The notes under the pieces were generated by a model that was not told the DNA's origin, did not search any database, and was given only the letters and a program-made list of their open reading frames with translations. Shown here one piece after another: positions 1-11,805 of a stretch of DNA of 64,000 nt (position 1 is its first letter; the number at the start of each line of letters is the position of its first letter). Made by a program: the position numbers and the translations under genes. The DNA is from Engraulis encrasicolus (taxonomy: Eukaryota; Chordata; Actinopteri; Clupeiformes; Engraulidae), in contig NC_085875.1 of the NCBI RefSeq assembly GCF_034702125.1, positions 45,115,770-45,179,769 of the forward strand. The letters run 5' to 3'.

Positions 1-632
1 CCTAGTTCATCCCGTTCAGGTCTAGGGTGCTTTCTTTTTGTTGTCATGGTTATCAAATCCCTACAAAAGGTCAAATATTGTATAGAACCCCAGACAGGCT
101 GCTGGATAGTAATTTTGTATTCCTCACATTTTGGAAGAAATGCATCAACAGCTGGGTCATTAATACTCAGTCTCTTTCTTGTGGCTTTGCAGCCCATTTA
201 ATTTTTGTTCAGGTCTAAAATCGTGTCCCTGATATCATTTGACAGCTCTTTGGTCTTTCCCACGCTGGTGAGGTTGGAGTGTGACTGATTCACTCATACT
301 ACAGACTGATTGTGCTGATTCAATGTGTCTTTTATGCATGTTAGTATGTACAGGTGTCTTTAATTCAGATGACAAGTTGATCGGAAGTGCCCATCTGGTC
401 TGTGGGCCCGGAACTGTTATCAGTTGGCAGGGGATCAAATACTTATTTTGCTCGATGAAATGGAAATAAATTAATATATATTCTCGTAAGTTAATTTCTG
501 GATTTTCTTTTTGATATTCTGTCTCTCCATATTAGAATACATATTATCATAACATTTATTGACTGATCATGTCTTTTTTAGTAGGCAAACCAACAAAATC
601 AGCAAGGGATCAAATACTTATTGGGCTCACTG
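1..632 (-). mobile_element. Tc1-like DNA transposon, end fragment cut by window edge
   Basis: This is the reverse complement of the left half of the element at 33855-35412. Both share the transposase start region, the phrase 'ggatcaaatacttattt' and the terminal end 'ggctcactg' followed by TA at 633-634. On the minus strand an ATG near 271 opens a transposase N-terminus that is already broken by stops. The rest of the element lies left of the window. Tc1/mariner elements insert at TA and duplicate it, which fits. The copy is inactive as far as it can be seen. Confidence 0.85.
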
Positions 633-634
633 TA

Positions 635-1310
635 TAGACTTTTACATGTGCTGCTTTTACACAGAGCAACTTAATACCTTACTTTTGTTTTATTTACAGT
701 TTTGCACATATCACACACATACATCACACTCTTAGTGAACAGCACTTGTCCACAAGACAAAGAAAAACAACAACAACAAAAAAAAGAAAGAAAGAAAATA
801 AAGAAAAAAAAAAACACAAAATAATTCACAAGGTTCCCAAAATTTGGTGAAGATTCAGGGACGATTCCTTTTTGTGGTTTAATTTGAACTTGTGAAGTAA
901 GTGTATGTGTGCGTGTGTGTAAGTAAGTTTTTTTTTTAAATATATTTACGAGGGTTTGCCTTTAATGCAGATAGGATTGTAAAGAGCGACAAGAAGTGAG
1001 TGTGGAGAGGGAGACGGGGTTAGGAAATGACCAGGCCGGATTCAAACCTGGGTGCCCCTAGGCATGCAAGCCCATGTGGGGGGGTGGTGAGGAAGTTTTG
1101 AAGTGTCTAAGTAAGTAAATAAATAAGTAAGCAAGCAAGTATGTTTCAAAATTCTACTCAAAAACATCAGTCAATTGGTAAAACTCACACTCATCCAACT
1201 GCATCATGGGTTAATGGGTGAGAGAGCAAACTGTCCTTTGATCATACACAGTATGCCATGTTCCTTTATAACTCCCTAATATAAAGGTCAGCGGGCCAAC
1301 TGTTAAAACT
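635..1310. other. Intergenic, A-rich tract and SINE-like piece
   Basis: No gene is seen. It holds an A-rich low-complexity stretch near 757-825 and, at about 940-1075, a degenerate antisense SINE-like segment (see separate entry). Short 'taagtaagtaaataaata' style repeats lie near 1107-1145. Confidence 0.6.
940..1075 (-). mobile_element. SINE-like repeat, degenerate, antisense
   Basis: It has the order seen in the copies at 49424-49612 and 60395-60515: 'cctttaatgcagatagga', then an acaagaagtgag / gagagggaga block, then 'ggattcaaacctgggtgcc', which in reverse complement resembles a pol III B box (GGTTYRANNCC). It is old and diverged. Confidence 0.5.
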
Positions 1311-1313
1311 TAC

Positions 1314-1813
1314 TTATTATATGGTGTGACGTCATCGGTCGAATGCTACATTCAATTGAACAGGGTTCTCCAACGTTCGCACGTCTGTTATTTTTCGATA
1401 ACGGACGATTTGGTCTATAACAGACCGCTGTCAATGGCAACAAGACTTTTCACTGCTAAAGCAACTTTTCAACAAGACTCTAATCAGCTGCTGTGATAGA
1501 CAACACCTGTTGTCCTGGCTACCTAGCTGTTGCCTAGCGTGTTCCACAACGGCACTGTTTTGTTTTGCGCAGCAACACTCTTTTGACATTAAAAACTACA
1601 ATAGACTTAACATTAAATTGGCCTAAATCGCCATGTGTGAATCATTTAAGTATATCCATATAATAAGCGGGTTAACTTTCGGCGAGTCGGTCGCTTTGTG
1701 GAATAGCAGCACTTCAGAGAGAACAAGACCCCTCCGCTCCGCGTCGGGGTCTAAAGATTCTCTCTGTCGTGCTGCTATTCCACGGTAGCGACCTTCTCGC
1801 CAAACGTTAACCC
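1314..1813. mobile_element. Hairpin-bearing MITE-like element, copy 1
   Basis: A 500-bp unit that recurs at 50001-50481 with very high identity apart from small indels. Its right end (1669-1813) is a 145-bp inverted repeat: arms start GGGTTAAC and end GTTAACCC around a GC-rich loop (tccgctccgcgtc). Both copies are flanked by TTAC (1310-1313 and 1814-1817 here). No coding potential is seen beyond short chance ORFs. It is a non-autonomous element of unassigned superfamily; the TTAC could be a 4-bp target duplication or fixed element ends. Confidence 0.75.
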
Positions 1814-2008
1814 TTACTTGTGATCCATTGTCAAAATACTCCAAGACATCAATGGCAGCTGTCAGTCGTAAACTCACAGCTTTCTGTTATGCAAGGTGAC
1901 TTGCTGTTCGTCGTCGCATAGGTTTATTTTAACTTTGATGTTGAAAAGGACGGGACTTTTATTGCATATGTTTACTTTGACTTCCGGTAATTCTCCTGAT
2001 CTGCTCTT

Positions 2009-2281
2009 AGTGTTGCCAAATTAGCGACTTTTTGAAGGCCCTAGCGACAAATTACTCATCTAGCGTCTTTTTGGTGCGTCTGGCGACTTTTTAAAACGCG
2101 CATTTTCAGTGGCAAATTCAAGCGTTTCCCACGGTTAAGCAGGGCTGCAGATTAGCTCTAAAACGTAGCTAGCACCGCCCATTTGGACGAAGGCATGTGG
2201 GTACCTTTTCTGTACGGAGCTGTCCATGCTTGGTTTGCTCCCGAGTTAAAGTATAAAAGCTTACCTTTAAGTGAAGTCAGC
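2009..2281 (+). mobile_element. hAT-like MITE, truncated copy (tagcgactt family)
   Basis: It starts with 'agtgttgccaaattagcga', like the element at 2840-3753, and shares with it the phrases 'tctggcgactttttaaaac', 'gcattttcagtg', 'ggttaagcagggctgcag' and 'gtagctagcaccgcccat'. It stops where the MITE at 2282-2829 is inserted, so it is probably the interrupted left part of an older copy. Confidence 0.6.
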
Positions 2282-2829
2282 CTAAAGCCGGGCATACACT
2301 GTGCGATATTTTCGCTCGTGGGTATTAAGCTCCTGCTCACACTGCACGATGGAATTTCACTATTTAAAAGTTCACATCTCACGACTCACGTCCTCACACT
2401 ATACGAGCCGACAGTCGGATGCGAGCCAAATGCTTCCACTGCGCAACGCGACAGACATGTTTCCCCGGTCTGCAGAGGAGGGAACATGCGCATCTGAGGT
2501 GGAGATGAGGTCGCGCTCAACAGTGAATCGCACGACCCTAATAATTTGTGCATGTGAAGTGTCAAATCGGGTCGTAGCACTGCTTTAACTGTGCGATTTA
2601 CGCATGAGCCACGACCAGAATTTCAAACCGTTTTGATTTTCTTGTGACCCTGCGATTGCACAATCGTGAGGCAAAATCGCTTGTCGTTACCCCATGTACA
2701 CTGCACGATGTGAGACTCACGATTGACCTGCGATTGAGCAAGAAATCGGCCCGACTCCTAAAAAATCGTGCGAGTGCCACATCGGGATAAAATCGGGGCA
2801 AAAGTCGCACAGTGTTAAGCCCAGCTTTA
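2282..2829. mobile_element. MITE with ctaaagc(c/t)gggc termini
   Basis: The left end 'ctaaagccgggcatacactg' and the right end, in reverse complement 'ctaaagctgggcttaacact', form an imperfect terminal inverted repeat about 27 bp long. The interior repeats cgatt/aatcg words such as 'tgcgatt' and 'acgattg'. A TA duplication is possible but not provable because the ends are themselves palindromic. No coding sequence is seen. Confidence 0.7.
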
Positions 2830-2839
2830 GTTTTCAAGC

Positions 2840-3753
2840 AGTGTTGCCAATCTAGCGACTTAGCAACTTTTCAGGCTCAATCTGGCCGAATCTAGCGACT
2901 ATTTCGCTTGTCTTGTGAGAGGCAAATCAGTCTCCCTCCCCACGACACCACACAATGCATTTTCAGTGGCGGGTAGAGACAGACGTGACACATGATGCAC
3001 TATGGTGTGGCAGCTTTTGTGATACGCACAGGAATTCTCATGCACATGTACATCTGCTTGTATGAGGCTACGGCAAGCGATATGGGACAAAGATATGGCA
3101 GGAACCGAATGTCAACATAAATCGAGATCACACAATCTTCGATATGGTCACCAAATGTGTTGGGAATGTAATTATTATGTTATGCCTACACTTTGGAATT
3201 AGATCAGAGTCTTGTTGTTACACAGGTATATTTAATTTACCTCAACTGTACCCTGCACCTAACTTTACTCAGTCTACCCTACAAGCAGATACAGGGGGCA
3301 TGAGAATCCGGTGCGTATCACAAAAGCTACCACAACGGCTCCTTGGGATATGCATACCGGTATGACAAATTTAAATGAGCACTAGCAGGCTGGCCGCACC
3401 GACCGCAGTGAATCCCGGGCACTGGCGACAAAAAAACTCATCTAGCGCATCTGGCGACTTTTTAAAACGTGCATTTTCAGTGACAAATAAATATTTTTTC
3501 CTCAGAATTGTGACTCTGCGCCGCCATCAGAAGCATTTCGCACGGTTAAGCAGGGCTGCAGATAAGCTCTGATCTCCAAAAAGTAGCTAGCACCGCCCAT
3601 TTGTACTGTGGACGAAGGCATGTGGGCACGTTTTCTGTAGATCAGCACGCCGTGCGTGACATTGTGACGTCATACGTAACGTCATGACGTCATCTAGCGA
3701 CTTTTCAGCAAGCCCATAGCGACTTTGGCTGATTTTCTTTTGGCAACACTGTA
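2840..3753. mobile_element. hAT-like MITE, tagcgactt family, long copy
   Basis: The left end 'cagtgttgccaatctagcg' (about 2839) and the right end 'ttggcaacactg' (near 3742-3753) are inverted repeats. The interior holds several 'tagcgactt' words in both halves. Termini of the CAGTG...CACTG type fit hAT elements. No transposase is visible. Confidence 0.65.
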
Positions 3754-4257
3754 TTCAAGCCTTCATTGTGTATTCCTGCACAGTCGCAGATGAAACGTAA
3801 GTCATGCTGTTGAATATGTGTGTATTCCATTTCTACTTACTTGTCTGTGAAACCGTTAACATGCTAAGTAGTAAGGAGAAAATCTGAATATTTTGTGTTG
3901 CCTATGTTTTCCTAATGTGCCTAAAATGTGGTGATTATAATTTCTACATATTTATTTGCCTGTTAGTAGTGTTTGGCACTTATTTTCCTCAATGTTGTTC
4001 GAGAATATTTCGAGTGAAAGTTTTCCCTTTGTCCCCGTGAGATGAACGTCACGTGGACTCGTTCTAATTGCGCTACCGATTGCAGCCACTAGGAGGCTTC
4101 AGAGACTGTGTAATGTCTGCTGCATCCCTGTGCTGCATCCCTAGGCTGTGCCTAGGCTTTGCCTATTAGAATCGCCAGTGCTTTCTATTGTTTTGGGTAA
4201 GAAGTATAGCAGAGGCATTTATCGGTTAAATGTAATGCAGATCCCTTTTTGAATTTT
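3754..4257. other. Unassigned stretch upstream of LTR homology
   Basis: No gene or RNA is seen. It may contain the 5' part of the BEL/Pao LTR, because the recognisable LTR identity with the 12431 copy begins only at 4258, but I cannot place an LTR start. Confidence 0.4.
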
Positions 4258-4498
4258 ATAGTGCCTTATTTCTTATTTGTATTTCCTTGTTTCCTTTCCT
4301 TTTCAGACTGTGTGACAGACTGTGTGTGTGAATGTGTATCTGAGAATATAAACCTGAGCTATTGAGTAAATCATATCACCTTTAAAAACCAAATCCCATC
4401 GTCTCCTCATCATTCCTCTACCTGGCATTCTAACCGATGCCCCATCGGTTGAATATCTCTCAATACCTAAATGAACCAGCCACCTAGCCTCCCCAATA
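4258..4498 (+). repeat. BEL/Pao 5' LTR (part shared with 3' copy)
   Basis: This 241-bp stretch is repeated at 12431-12594 plus 14391-14465, in the same orientation. It ends 'ctccccaata' (3' copy 'ctccccaaca'). One base later TGGTCCTTCGAACCGG (from 4500) begins, positioned like a tRNA primer-binding site. I did not assign the tRNA. Confidence 0.7.
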
Positions 4499-4499
4499 T

Positions 4500-4517
4500 T
4501 GGTCCTTCGAACCGGAT
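4500..4517 (+). other. Candidate primer-binding site of the BEL/Pao element
   Basis: TGGTCCTTCGAACCGGAT starts one base after the LTR end and begins with TGG, the complement of a tRNA 3' CCA. Position and sequence fit a minus-strand priming site; the tRNA species is not assigned. Confidence 0.5.
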
Positions 4518-4529
4518 AGAGCATTCAAG

Positions 4530-7085
4530 ATGGAGTCTGATGAAGAGATGATGCCTGATGTGCGTCCCAGACGGCAAACACGCCAACCTTCCTGGCTCAA
4601 TGATTATGAAGTGGGTTATTACATGGGCTCACCTCCCGCAGCAGAGATGTATTCGGGTCATTCAGTCAGTCAGTAACCTCACAGACTCGTCCCGTTAGCT
4701 ACCAGAAGGATGCTGCTCACATTGAGCCTCCTCAGCTAGCCCTCAGCTGCCCCCAGGGAAGAGATCTGATCAGCGATGACCTCCTACCTGAATACCCCCA
4801 CCTGCAACGGTCACAGCCAGCCCCCCACTTCACATCAGAGTTGAGAGCCATCCGAGAGGAGAACGCTAAGCTGCTCCAAACAAGGCATCACTTCGAGTCA
4901 GGCATAGCAGAGCTCAACAAGGCACGAAGCGAGATTGAAGAGCTTATAGAGCTGGCACGCTCACTGAGAACAGACATTGGACAGTCCAGTGCCCCTGCAT
5001 CAAACTACCCCACGCACCAGCCTCCTTGCTGTACAGCATAAGGAGGAGGAGGAGGAAGAGGAAGTGTGGCCCGACCCTCCAGTGTGGTGCAAGCCTGAGG
5101 AGGAACTGCATGAAGGCATGTACAACCTACAGCTTGAGGCACCAAAGCCAGGCTACGGCCAACCCTCCTATGCCTCATTACAACCTGTGTACACGCCTCC
5201 ACCTCCAATGCAGCCTCACCCCCCACCTCTCATGTCTGTGCCTCGTAGAGGGGTACCAGCCTACTATGCGCATGCACAGTACCCCCAACACATCCTCACA
5301 GCCTTGCTCACCCTGCTCCAGCCTATACCAGGCCATGGCCTGCAGTGCCCAGCGCAGCTTACCCTCCAGCGCCATCCCACAGAGTGGGGCCCGCTGCGCC
5401 TACACCTCACCTACCTCTGCATTCCTCAGTGCCTGAAGAGCATTACAGGGGTCCAAAGCCCACTATCCCCAAGTTTGCTCGCCCAGACCTTAGTGACTTT
5501 GCTCGGCTGCGCATAGCCCTGGGGAACCTGCTCCCATCTAATGCTACAGAGCTCTTTAAGTATCAAATACTTGTAGACCACCTGAAGCTAGATGAAGCTA
5601 AGCTCATTGCTGATGCCTACCTAAACTCACCAACGACGGGTCTGAGAGGACAATGCTGTTGCCCTCCGCTGCAAAGGCCCTCGCCATACAGGGAACTCCT
5701 GAAGTCCTACCACTACGCACTGTCCGTCAGGACATCCAGGTACTCCACGGGCACAAGGTGTCGTTCCGTGTCTCTCCTGCTGCCACACCTCAGGTCAGCT
5801 ACAAGATAGACGGTGCCTTCACAGCAAGCCGTCTCACCTTAGCTCAATACTCCTACCCTGTTGAGCACCTTCAGAGCAAGTTCAGACACCTGCGTGGCAT
5901 CCCCCTACCTGCCTTCCAGGGAGCTAAGCCATGCCTTCTGATCGGCGCTGACCAGGCTCACCTAATAACCCCTGTCGAACCTGTACGACTTAGCCCACCT
6001 GGTAGCCCGGCAGCGGTCCACACTCGCCTAGGATGGACTCTTCAAGGCCCTATCCAGCTCAGTGTCTGTTCATCTCTGCCACCCCACCGCAAGTGGACAC
6101 GCTACCTCACCAGTGAGAGAAGGAAGTAACCAGGTCCAAGCAGGACAGGCAGGCAGTCGCTCTGTTTGAAGCTGACACGGTCCGTGTCAAGGTGGAAGGA
6201 GTCCACCGGTATGCTACTCCACTGCTGCGCCATGCCAGCATGCCTCCGCTGTGTGCACCTAAAGAGTCAGTGGTGCCTTTGCTGCGCAGCACCGAGAGGC
6301 GCCTCCTCAGAGACCCCCAGCAAGCAGATGCGTACAAGGTCGAAATGAACAAGCTCATCGAAGCCGGTGTGGTGAAGGAAGTCAGCGAGGACAGCTCCTC
6401 GAAGGAAAGCTGGTATATCCCTCATCACCTCATGAGCCACAATGGGAAGAACCGCCTGGTCTTCAACTGTTCACACCAATACCAGGGACAGATGCTGAAC
6501 CAGTTCCTCCTGCCTGGCCCCAGCCTTGGTGCCTCCCTGCTGGGCGTCCTTGTGAGGTTCCGCGAACACCCTGTGGCAGTCAGTGGAGACATCACGGGGA
6601 TGTTTCATCAAGTCTGCCTCCTTCCTGATGATCGTCCCCTCCTGAGGTTCCTGTGGCGTGACCTGAAGGTCAGTAAGCCTCCCAAAACCTATGAGTGGCA
6701 AGTCCCACCTTTTGGTACTACCTGCAGCCCCTGCTGCGCAACCTACGCACTCCAACGCCACATAGTTGACCACACCAAGCCTGATGACAGCCTGAGGTTC
6801 TCTGTCGAGAACTGTTTTTATGTGGACAATTGCCTGCAGAGTGTGCCTACAACAGGGGAAGCTAAGCTGCTGGTGGACCGACTCCGGGAATTGCTGGCCT
6901 CCGCAGGCTTCCAGCTGCGCCAGTGGGCCTGCAATGACCCCAGTGTCCTGAGCCACCTACCTCAAGAAGCCAGATCAGAAAGCCTCGACCTGTGGCTAGC
7001 CGAGGATAAGTCCAACCCACTCTCAGCACGAGAAGGGGGCTTTGTGGCTCTGTGGACGCCACTAATACTCCACGGAATTGCCTAA
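4530..7085 (+). pseudogene. BEL/Pao gag-protease-RT remnant
   Basis: Old LTR-retrotransposon polyprotein in several broken pieces. 4530-4676: gag N-terminus ending in a premature TAA. 4841-5041: coiled-coil-rich gag piece. Then a Pro/His-rich linker. 5345-5650: gag core (DUF1759-like, with FKYQILVDHLKLDEAKLIAD). Around 5640-5655 the frame jumps straight into the late aspartic-protease region, so the gag zinc knuckles and protease N-terminus are missing. 5653-6129: LLIGAD and TRLGWTLQGP motifs typical of Pao protease ends. 6192-7055: reverse transcriptase, with VSGDITGMFHQV as the first Asp block and YVDN at the catalytic box where Y-x-D-D is usual. RNase H and integrase are absent; similarity stops near 7055. 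The stops and frame jumps mean it is not functional. Confidence 0.85.
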
Positions 7086-9270
7086 CTTTCGTTGGATCAC
7101 TGGCGCTTTTGAAGGTGCAAAATTTAACCCTATAAGACCTGAATCATGATAGCATAAACAGAAAATTCAAATTTCTTGGAATTTGCCTCAATATTGAACA
7201 TTTTGTTAAGGTCACTGAGATATTTAATGCATCATATATGATGCGTCAGGCTTTAAAGAAATGACCAGGCCAATTTCATGACCATTGAAAAATGACGTTT
7301 AGTGCATTTTTTTTAATTTAAAAAAGTTGTCAGACATTTTAATTTGAGGATTATCTTTAAATATTTAGTGAGATCCTGCCATTTATTTTAGTCTGTCCTT
7401 GTTTTAGCAGGACCATATTTTACATTTCCCACAGCCTGGTTTGGTTTTTTTTTTAAATCTATGTAAAAACATAGCTGATCGAATGCTTAACAACCTATTT
7501 ATGAGTGTAATATAGAACATTAATCATTTTCGATGTGGAATTTGAGTATATGGGTCCATTACTACGATTGGACCATTTCTCCATTCACTTCAATGCATTT
7601 TTAATAAGATCATAATTTCAACATTTTGCATTACATTTTCAAAATTGCAGGTAAAACCTGTTTCTTAAGGCAATACATTTGTCTTGAAGTAAAACAAATT
7701 GTGTGTTTTGTGAAATGATCGTCGTGGTATGCTTTGTAAGTTTCCCTATGGCAAAATGCACTGATGGCTGACTTCCTGCCACCGCCGGATGGTGCTTATT
7801 TGTTTCATCAGTTTTAGCACGATCTCTCTGCAACACGGTGTAAAAATATAAACTCTTCCTTGATTAATTGCACAAAGTAAGTGTTCAAATTAAAGTATAT
7901 AGAGTTATATTTCGGAACTTTGTACACAAACCCTTTGCAATTTGACGATATCTCTGCATCGGTCAGGGAAACCGCTTCTACCCCTGTGCAGCCATGTTTC
8001 GCCGAGCTGTGGTCAACTTGTTGTTGACTGCTGCCCTCTTGTGGCGGTTTCCGTGTACTGCAGGACGTTTTGAAATGACACGCAAGATGTTTTTGAGATC
8101 GATTTTTGTTTGTGTCAGCGGGGAGAGGGCTTTGAATTTGATGAAACAAATATGATACAACCAGTGCAATAGGGTTAAGGTTTCGTTGTTACTAAAATCG
8201 GTCGGAAGCGAATCAGACCCGGGGAGAGCTCTCACAGCAGGGTGCTCACAGCAGGGTGCTAATTGCCTAACGATTACCACATGAAAGGCAACGACAGCCA
8301 GCCCGGACCGCGGACTAGCCTTGCTCTTATTGGACGAAAAAGACACGTGACTCAAAGTAAAAGAGCTCCGCTATTGGTTAGCAGGGTCAGCAGCTACGAC
8401 CTTCTATTGGTCACGTTGGATTAATTTATGCATACCATATACAGTAGGTCCGTATAATTATGCTAAAATTATTATTACTAATATACCTAGGTTGATTTTA
8501 CTTTGTATATTCACATCATTATAGGCTGCACTGTGATGGGGCTATAGCAATCATGATGTGAATTTATTGATAAAATGAAAATGAAACGTTTTTGGGTTTT
8601 TTTTAGCGCTTTTAATATCACACCACACAATGTACACACACTTTGACAGGAACCATGCATTTCATAAAAATAAATAATTTAAAACTACACACATACCCTG
8701 CACAATACACGTAGACACTTGTCTCAACATTCTGACAGGTCACGGACCCTCTCCCCCTATATACAGCTCTGTCCCCCTTCTTCCCACCATTTCTTAATTT
8801 GCCAGGCCAGAGTTGACCCCTGATCTTTTGGGAGTCAGGGTGTCTGAAATTTAGTTGTTTATATGATCCATATGTCACAGGGAATGAGCTTTGTCACTTC
8901 ATCTCCCCTCTCCCCTCTCATTGACCTCCCCTCTGACTTCTCACCCCTCTCTGTCCCTATATCTGTTGTCTACCCATTAGTGTCTGGTCCATGAACAGCC
9001 ACACACACTCCCACAGACACACACATGAAATGACAAGTAAACACATAGGCACACACACAGAGAATTCCTATATAAGATAGACTTAGGGAAAGTCAAGTCA
9101 GTTTCCAAATCTTGGACTGAGAGAATACTGTTTTTGGTCAGGGATCAGTCAAGACTAGGAAACTCCAGAGCTCTGTTATGCTTCTACTACTCGTTGTCTA
9201 AACTTTGACAAATTACTACTTTTTGTACTTGTACTTTTTTTCGGAATTAAATCATTGTACTTTTTATTAT
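7086..9270. other. Unassigned sequence between two retroelements
   Basis: No gene is supported. The stretch is AT-rich (7086-7900) and then has a GC-richer patch (about 8160-8420). Short ORFs on both strands show no family motif. It may be host sequence separating the BEL/Pao internal region from later insertions. 8880-9060 has pyrimidine-rich and ca-rich low complexity. Confidence 0.5.
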
Positions 9271-9280
9271 ACTTGAATAC

Positions 9281-11805
9281 TGCAAAAAGAGCGAGACTGC
9301 TTCTTCAAGGATCCCTTCAAGCATGCCAGACAGCTGCTGGAGGAGAAGAAGACTGGCAAGCTCGAAACCACCAGGGAGCAGTTGGAACAGCATGTCAGAA
9401 AGCAGTATAGTGATCCACAAAGGAGCGTCCCCTTAGGAACACCAGGATAGGTACCGCGACCTGCACAACCAACAGCTGAGTTCAACATCATGCCTCCCAA
9501 GCTCAGCGAGGTCAGGCAAGTTGTGGAGAAGGCAAGGTCCTCCTCCGCACCAGGCCCCAACGGAGTCCCCTACAAGCTCTACAAGAACTGCCCCAAGGTA
9601 CTGGAGCTGCTATGGTACTTAATGAGAACCATTTGGAAAAAACAACTCATTCCATCTGAGTGGCAAAGAGCGGTAGCAGTGTTCATCCCAAAGGAAGCAA
9701 ACGCCACAGAGATTGGCCAATTCCGTAACATCGCCCTCCTCAACATAGAAGGAAAGATCTTCTTCTCAGTGCTAGCCAGAAGGATGACCAACTACCTGCT
9801 CCAAAACAACTACATCGACACCAACTGCCAGAAGGCAGGAGTGCCAGGTCTCCCAGGATGTGTTGAGCACTCCACAATGATCTGGGATCAGATCCAGAGA
9901 GCTAAGCGGGACACGACAGATCTGCACATCATTTGGCTTGACCTGGCGAACGCATATGGATCAGTCCCACACCAGCTGGCTTACGCCATAGGAACATGAT
10001 AGCATGCTATTTTAACAACCTGCAGATGTGCTTCTCTACCCAAGACTTCACCACGGGGTGGCAGCGGCTTGAAGTCGGAATAGCGATGGGGTGTGCCATT
10101 TCTCTGATACTATTTGTCGCAGCATTTGAGATCATTCTCATCGGTGCTAGGCAAATGGCAGGAGGAATCAAACTGCCAACTGGCCAGAGGCTTCCCCCGC
10201 TAAGGAGCTACATGGACGACGTCACCACCCTTCTTCAGACAGCGCCATGTACATCAAGGTTTCTGAAGAGGATTGATGAGCTGATGTCATGGGCAAGAAT
10301 GAAGATCAAGCCCTCCAAGTCCCGTAGCCTGTCACTCAGGAGAGGATTCAGGAACGACAGCACCACCTTTGCCATCGGAGGAGAAAAGATCCCACTACTC
10401 GCAGAGCAACCCATCAAAAGCCTGGGGAGGCAGTACACTGCTGAGTTTTCCGATAAGCAGATGGGGAAAGCTGTCATTAAGCAGCTCTCAGATGGCCTGG
10501 CGAGGATCGACCAAAGTGAACTCCCGGGGAAGTACAAGGTCTGGTGCTACCAATTCACTCTCTACCAGAGAGTAATGTGGCCCCTGAAAATGAGCGAGAT
10601 CCCCTCATCAACTGTGAGTAAGATGGATGGGAAAGCCAACTCATTCATTCGAAAGTGGTTGGGGCTGCCACGGTGCCTCTCTGACACTGGCCTGTTCGGG
10701 AGAAAAATGCTCCAGCTACCATTGAAATTTCTGCAGCTGGGCTACAGGCAAGAAAAGACCAGGTTGGTGCTCCAGCTTCGGGAGTCCACAGACGAGTCAG
10801 TGAGGAAAACCAATGCCAGGGTCCTAACTGGCCGCAAGTGGAATGCCCAGACAGAGGTTGACCAAGCTGTCAGTCGACTGCAACACAAGGAAATTGTGGG
10901 AAGAGTCCAGGTAGGAAGAGCAGACCTAGGATGGGGAGATGCACCACGCTTCTGGTCCAAGGCCCACCGCAAGGAAAGGAAGGAGATGGTGGTGGCGGAG
11001 GTGACAAGGATGGAGGATCAAGATCAAGGCCGTGTCTCAGGGTCGGCAAGGAAGCTGGACAACCTGGGAGGGAATCACAAACAGAAACATCANTTGGTCA
11101 GACGTGTGGAAGATCCCACAGTCAAGACTCGGCTTCCTTATCCTCTCAACGTATGTCATGCTTCCCTGTCCTCGGATCCTCATCCAGTGGTTTGTAAAGG
11201 AGTAATGTTGTGCACTCTGCAGTCCTCCCAAAGAAAGCCTCCAGCATATTTTGTCAGGCTGCAAAATTGCGCACTCTCAGGGCCGCTACAGATGGCGCCA
11301 TGACCAGGTCCTGAGAAAGCTAGCCGAGGTGCTGGAGGAGTGCAGACAGGGTAGCAGAATACCATCGCCTGCAGAGGACTCTACCATCTTTATTGCGGAA
11401 GGAGGAATTGGAAGCATCAGGCAAAAAGAAACAACAAGGCCGAAGGTTGACTTGGATAGAAAGCTTCACTTTCCCACAGAGATCACCACCACATCTCTCC
11501 GGCCAGACATAGTGGCTTGGTCTGCAAAGGCAAGAGCGGTAGCTCTCATAGAGCTCACTGTACCATCGGAGGAAGGGATTGAGGCAGCCTTTGAACGGAA
11601 AAAGGCCAAGTACGCCCAACTGGCTGCAGAATGCCGGGAGGCGGTCTGGAAGACTTCCATATATCCAGTCGAAGTTGGATGCCGAGGCTTTATGGGGCTG
11701 TCGACCATACGCCTTCTGAAGGATGTGGGAGTCACTGGAGGAAGGCTAAAGAAGGCAACAAAGGAGCTGGCAGAGGAGGCAGAAAAAGGTAGCTTTTGGC
11801 TCTGA
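9281..11805 (+). pseudogene. Broken RLE-LINE polyprotein (RT + endonuclease)
   Basis: At least four reading-frame segments are needed. A stop at about 9448 ends the first. 9490-9999 carries RT blocks with SSSAPGPNGVPYKLY and LDLANAYGSVPH (first catalytic Asp). The frame then shifts near 9985. 10000-11303 carries GIAMGC, YMDDVTTL (the RT catalytic Y-x-D-D box) and a long thumb/linker. SLILF replaces the usual SPxLF, suggesting decay. A further shift near 11250 leads to 11251-11805, which has HILSGC (end of the Cys-His motif; its upstream cysteine pair is disrupted), then RPDIV and IELTVPSEE, matching the PD...(D/E) core of a restriction-like endonuclease. It is inactive because of the frameshifts. 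Confidence 0.8.

Noticed and set aside
1623..1877. 84-codon minus-strand ORF across the hairpin element
   Set aside because: The hairpin arms are inverted repeats and copy 2 does not keep a comparable frame; chance ORF.
7639..8355. Overlapping minus-strand ORFs of 65-125 codons
   Set aside because: No similarity to known families, no splice signals of note and no codon bias seen.
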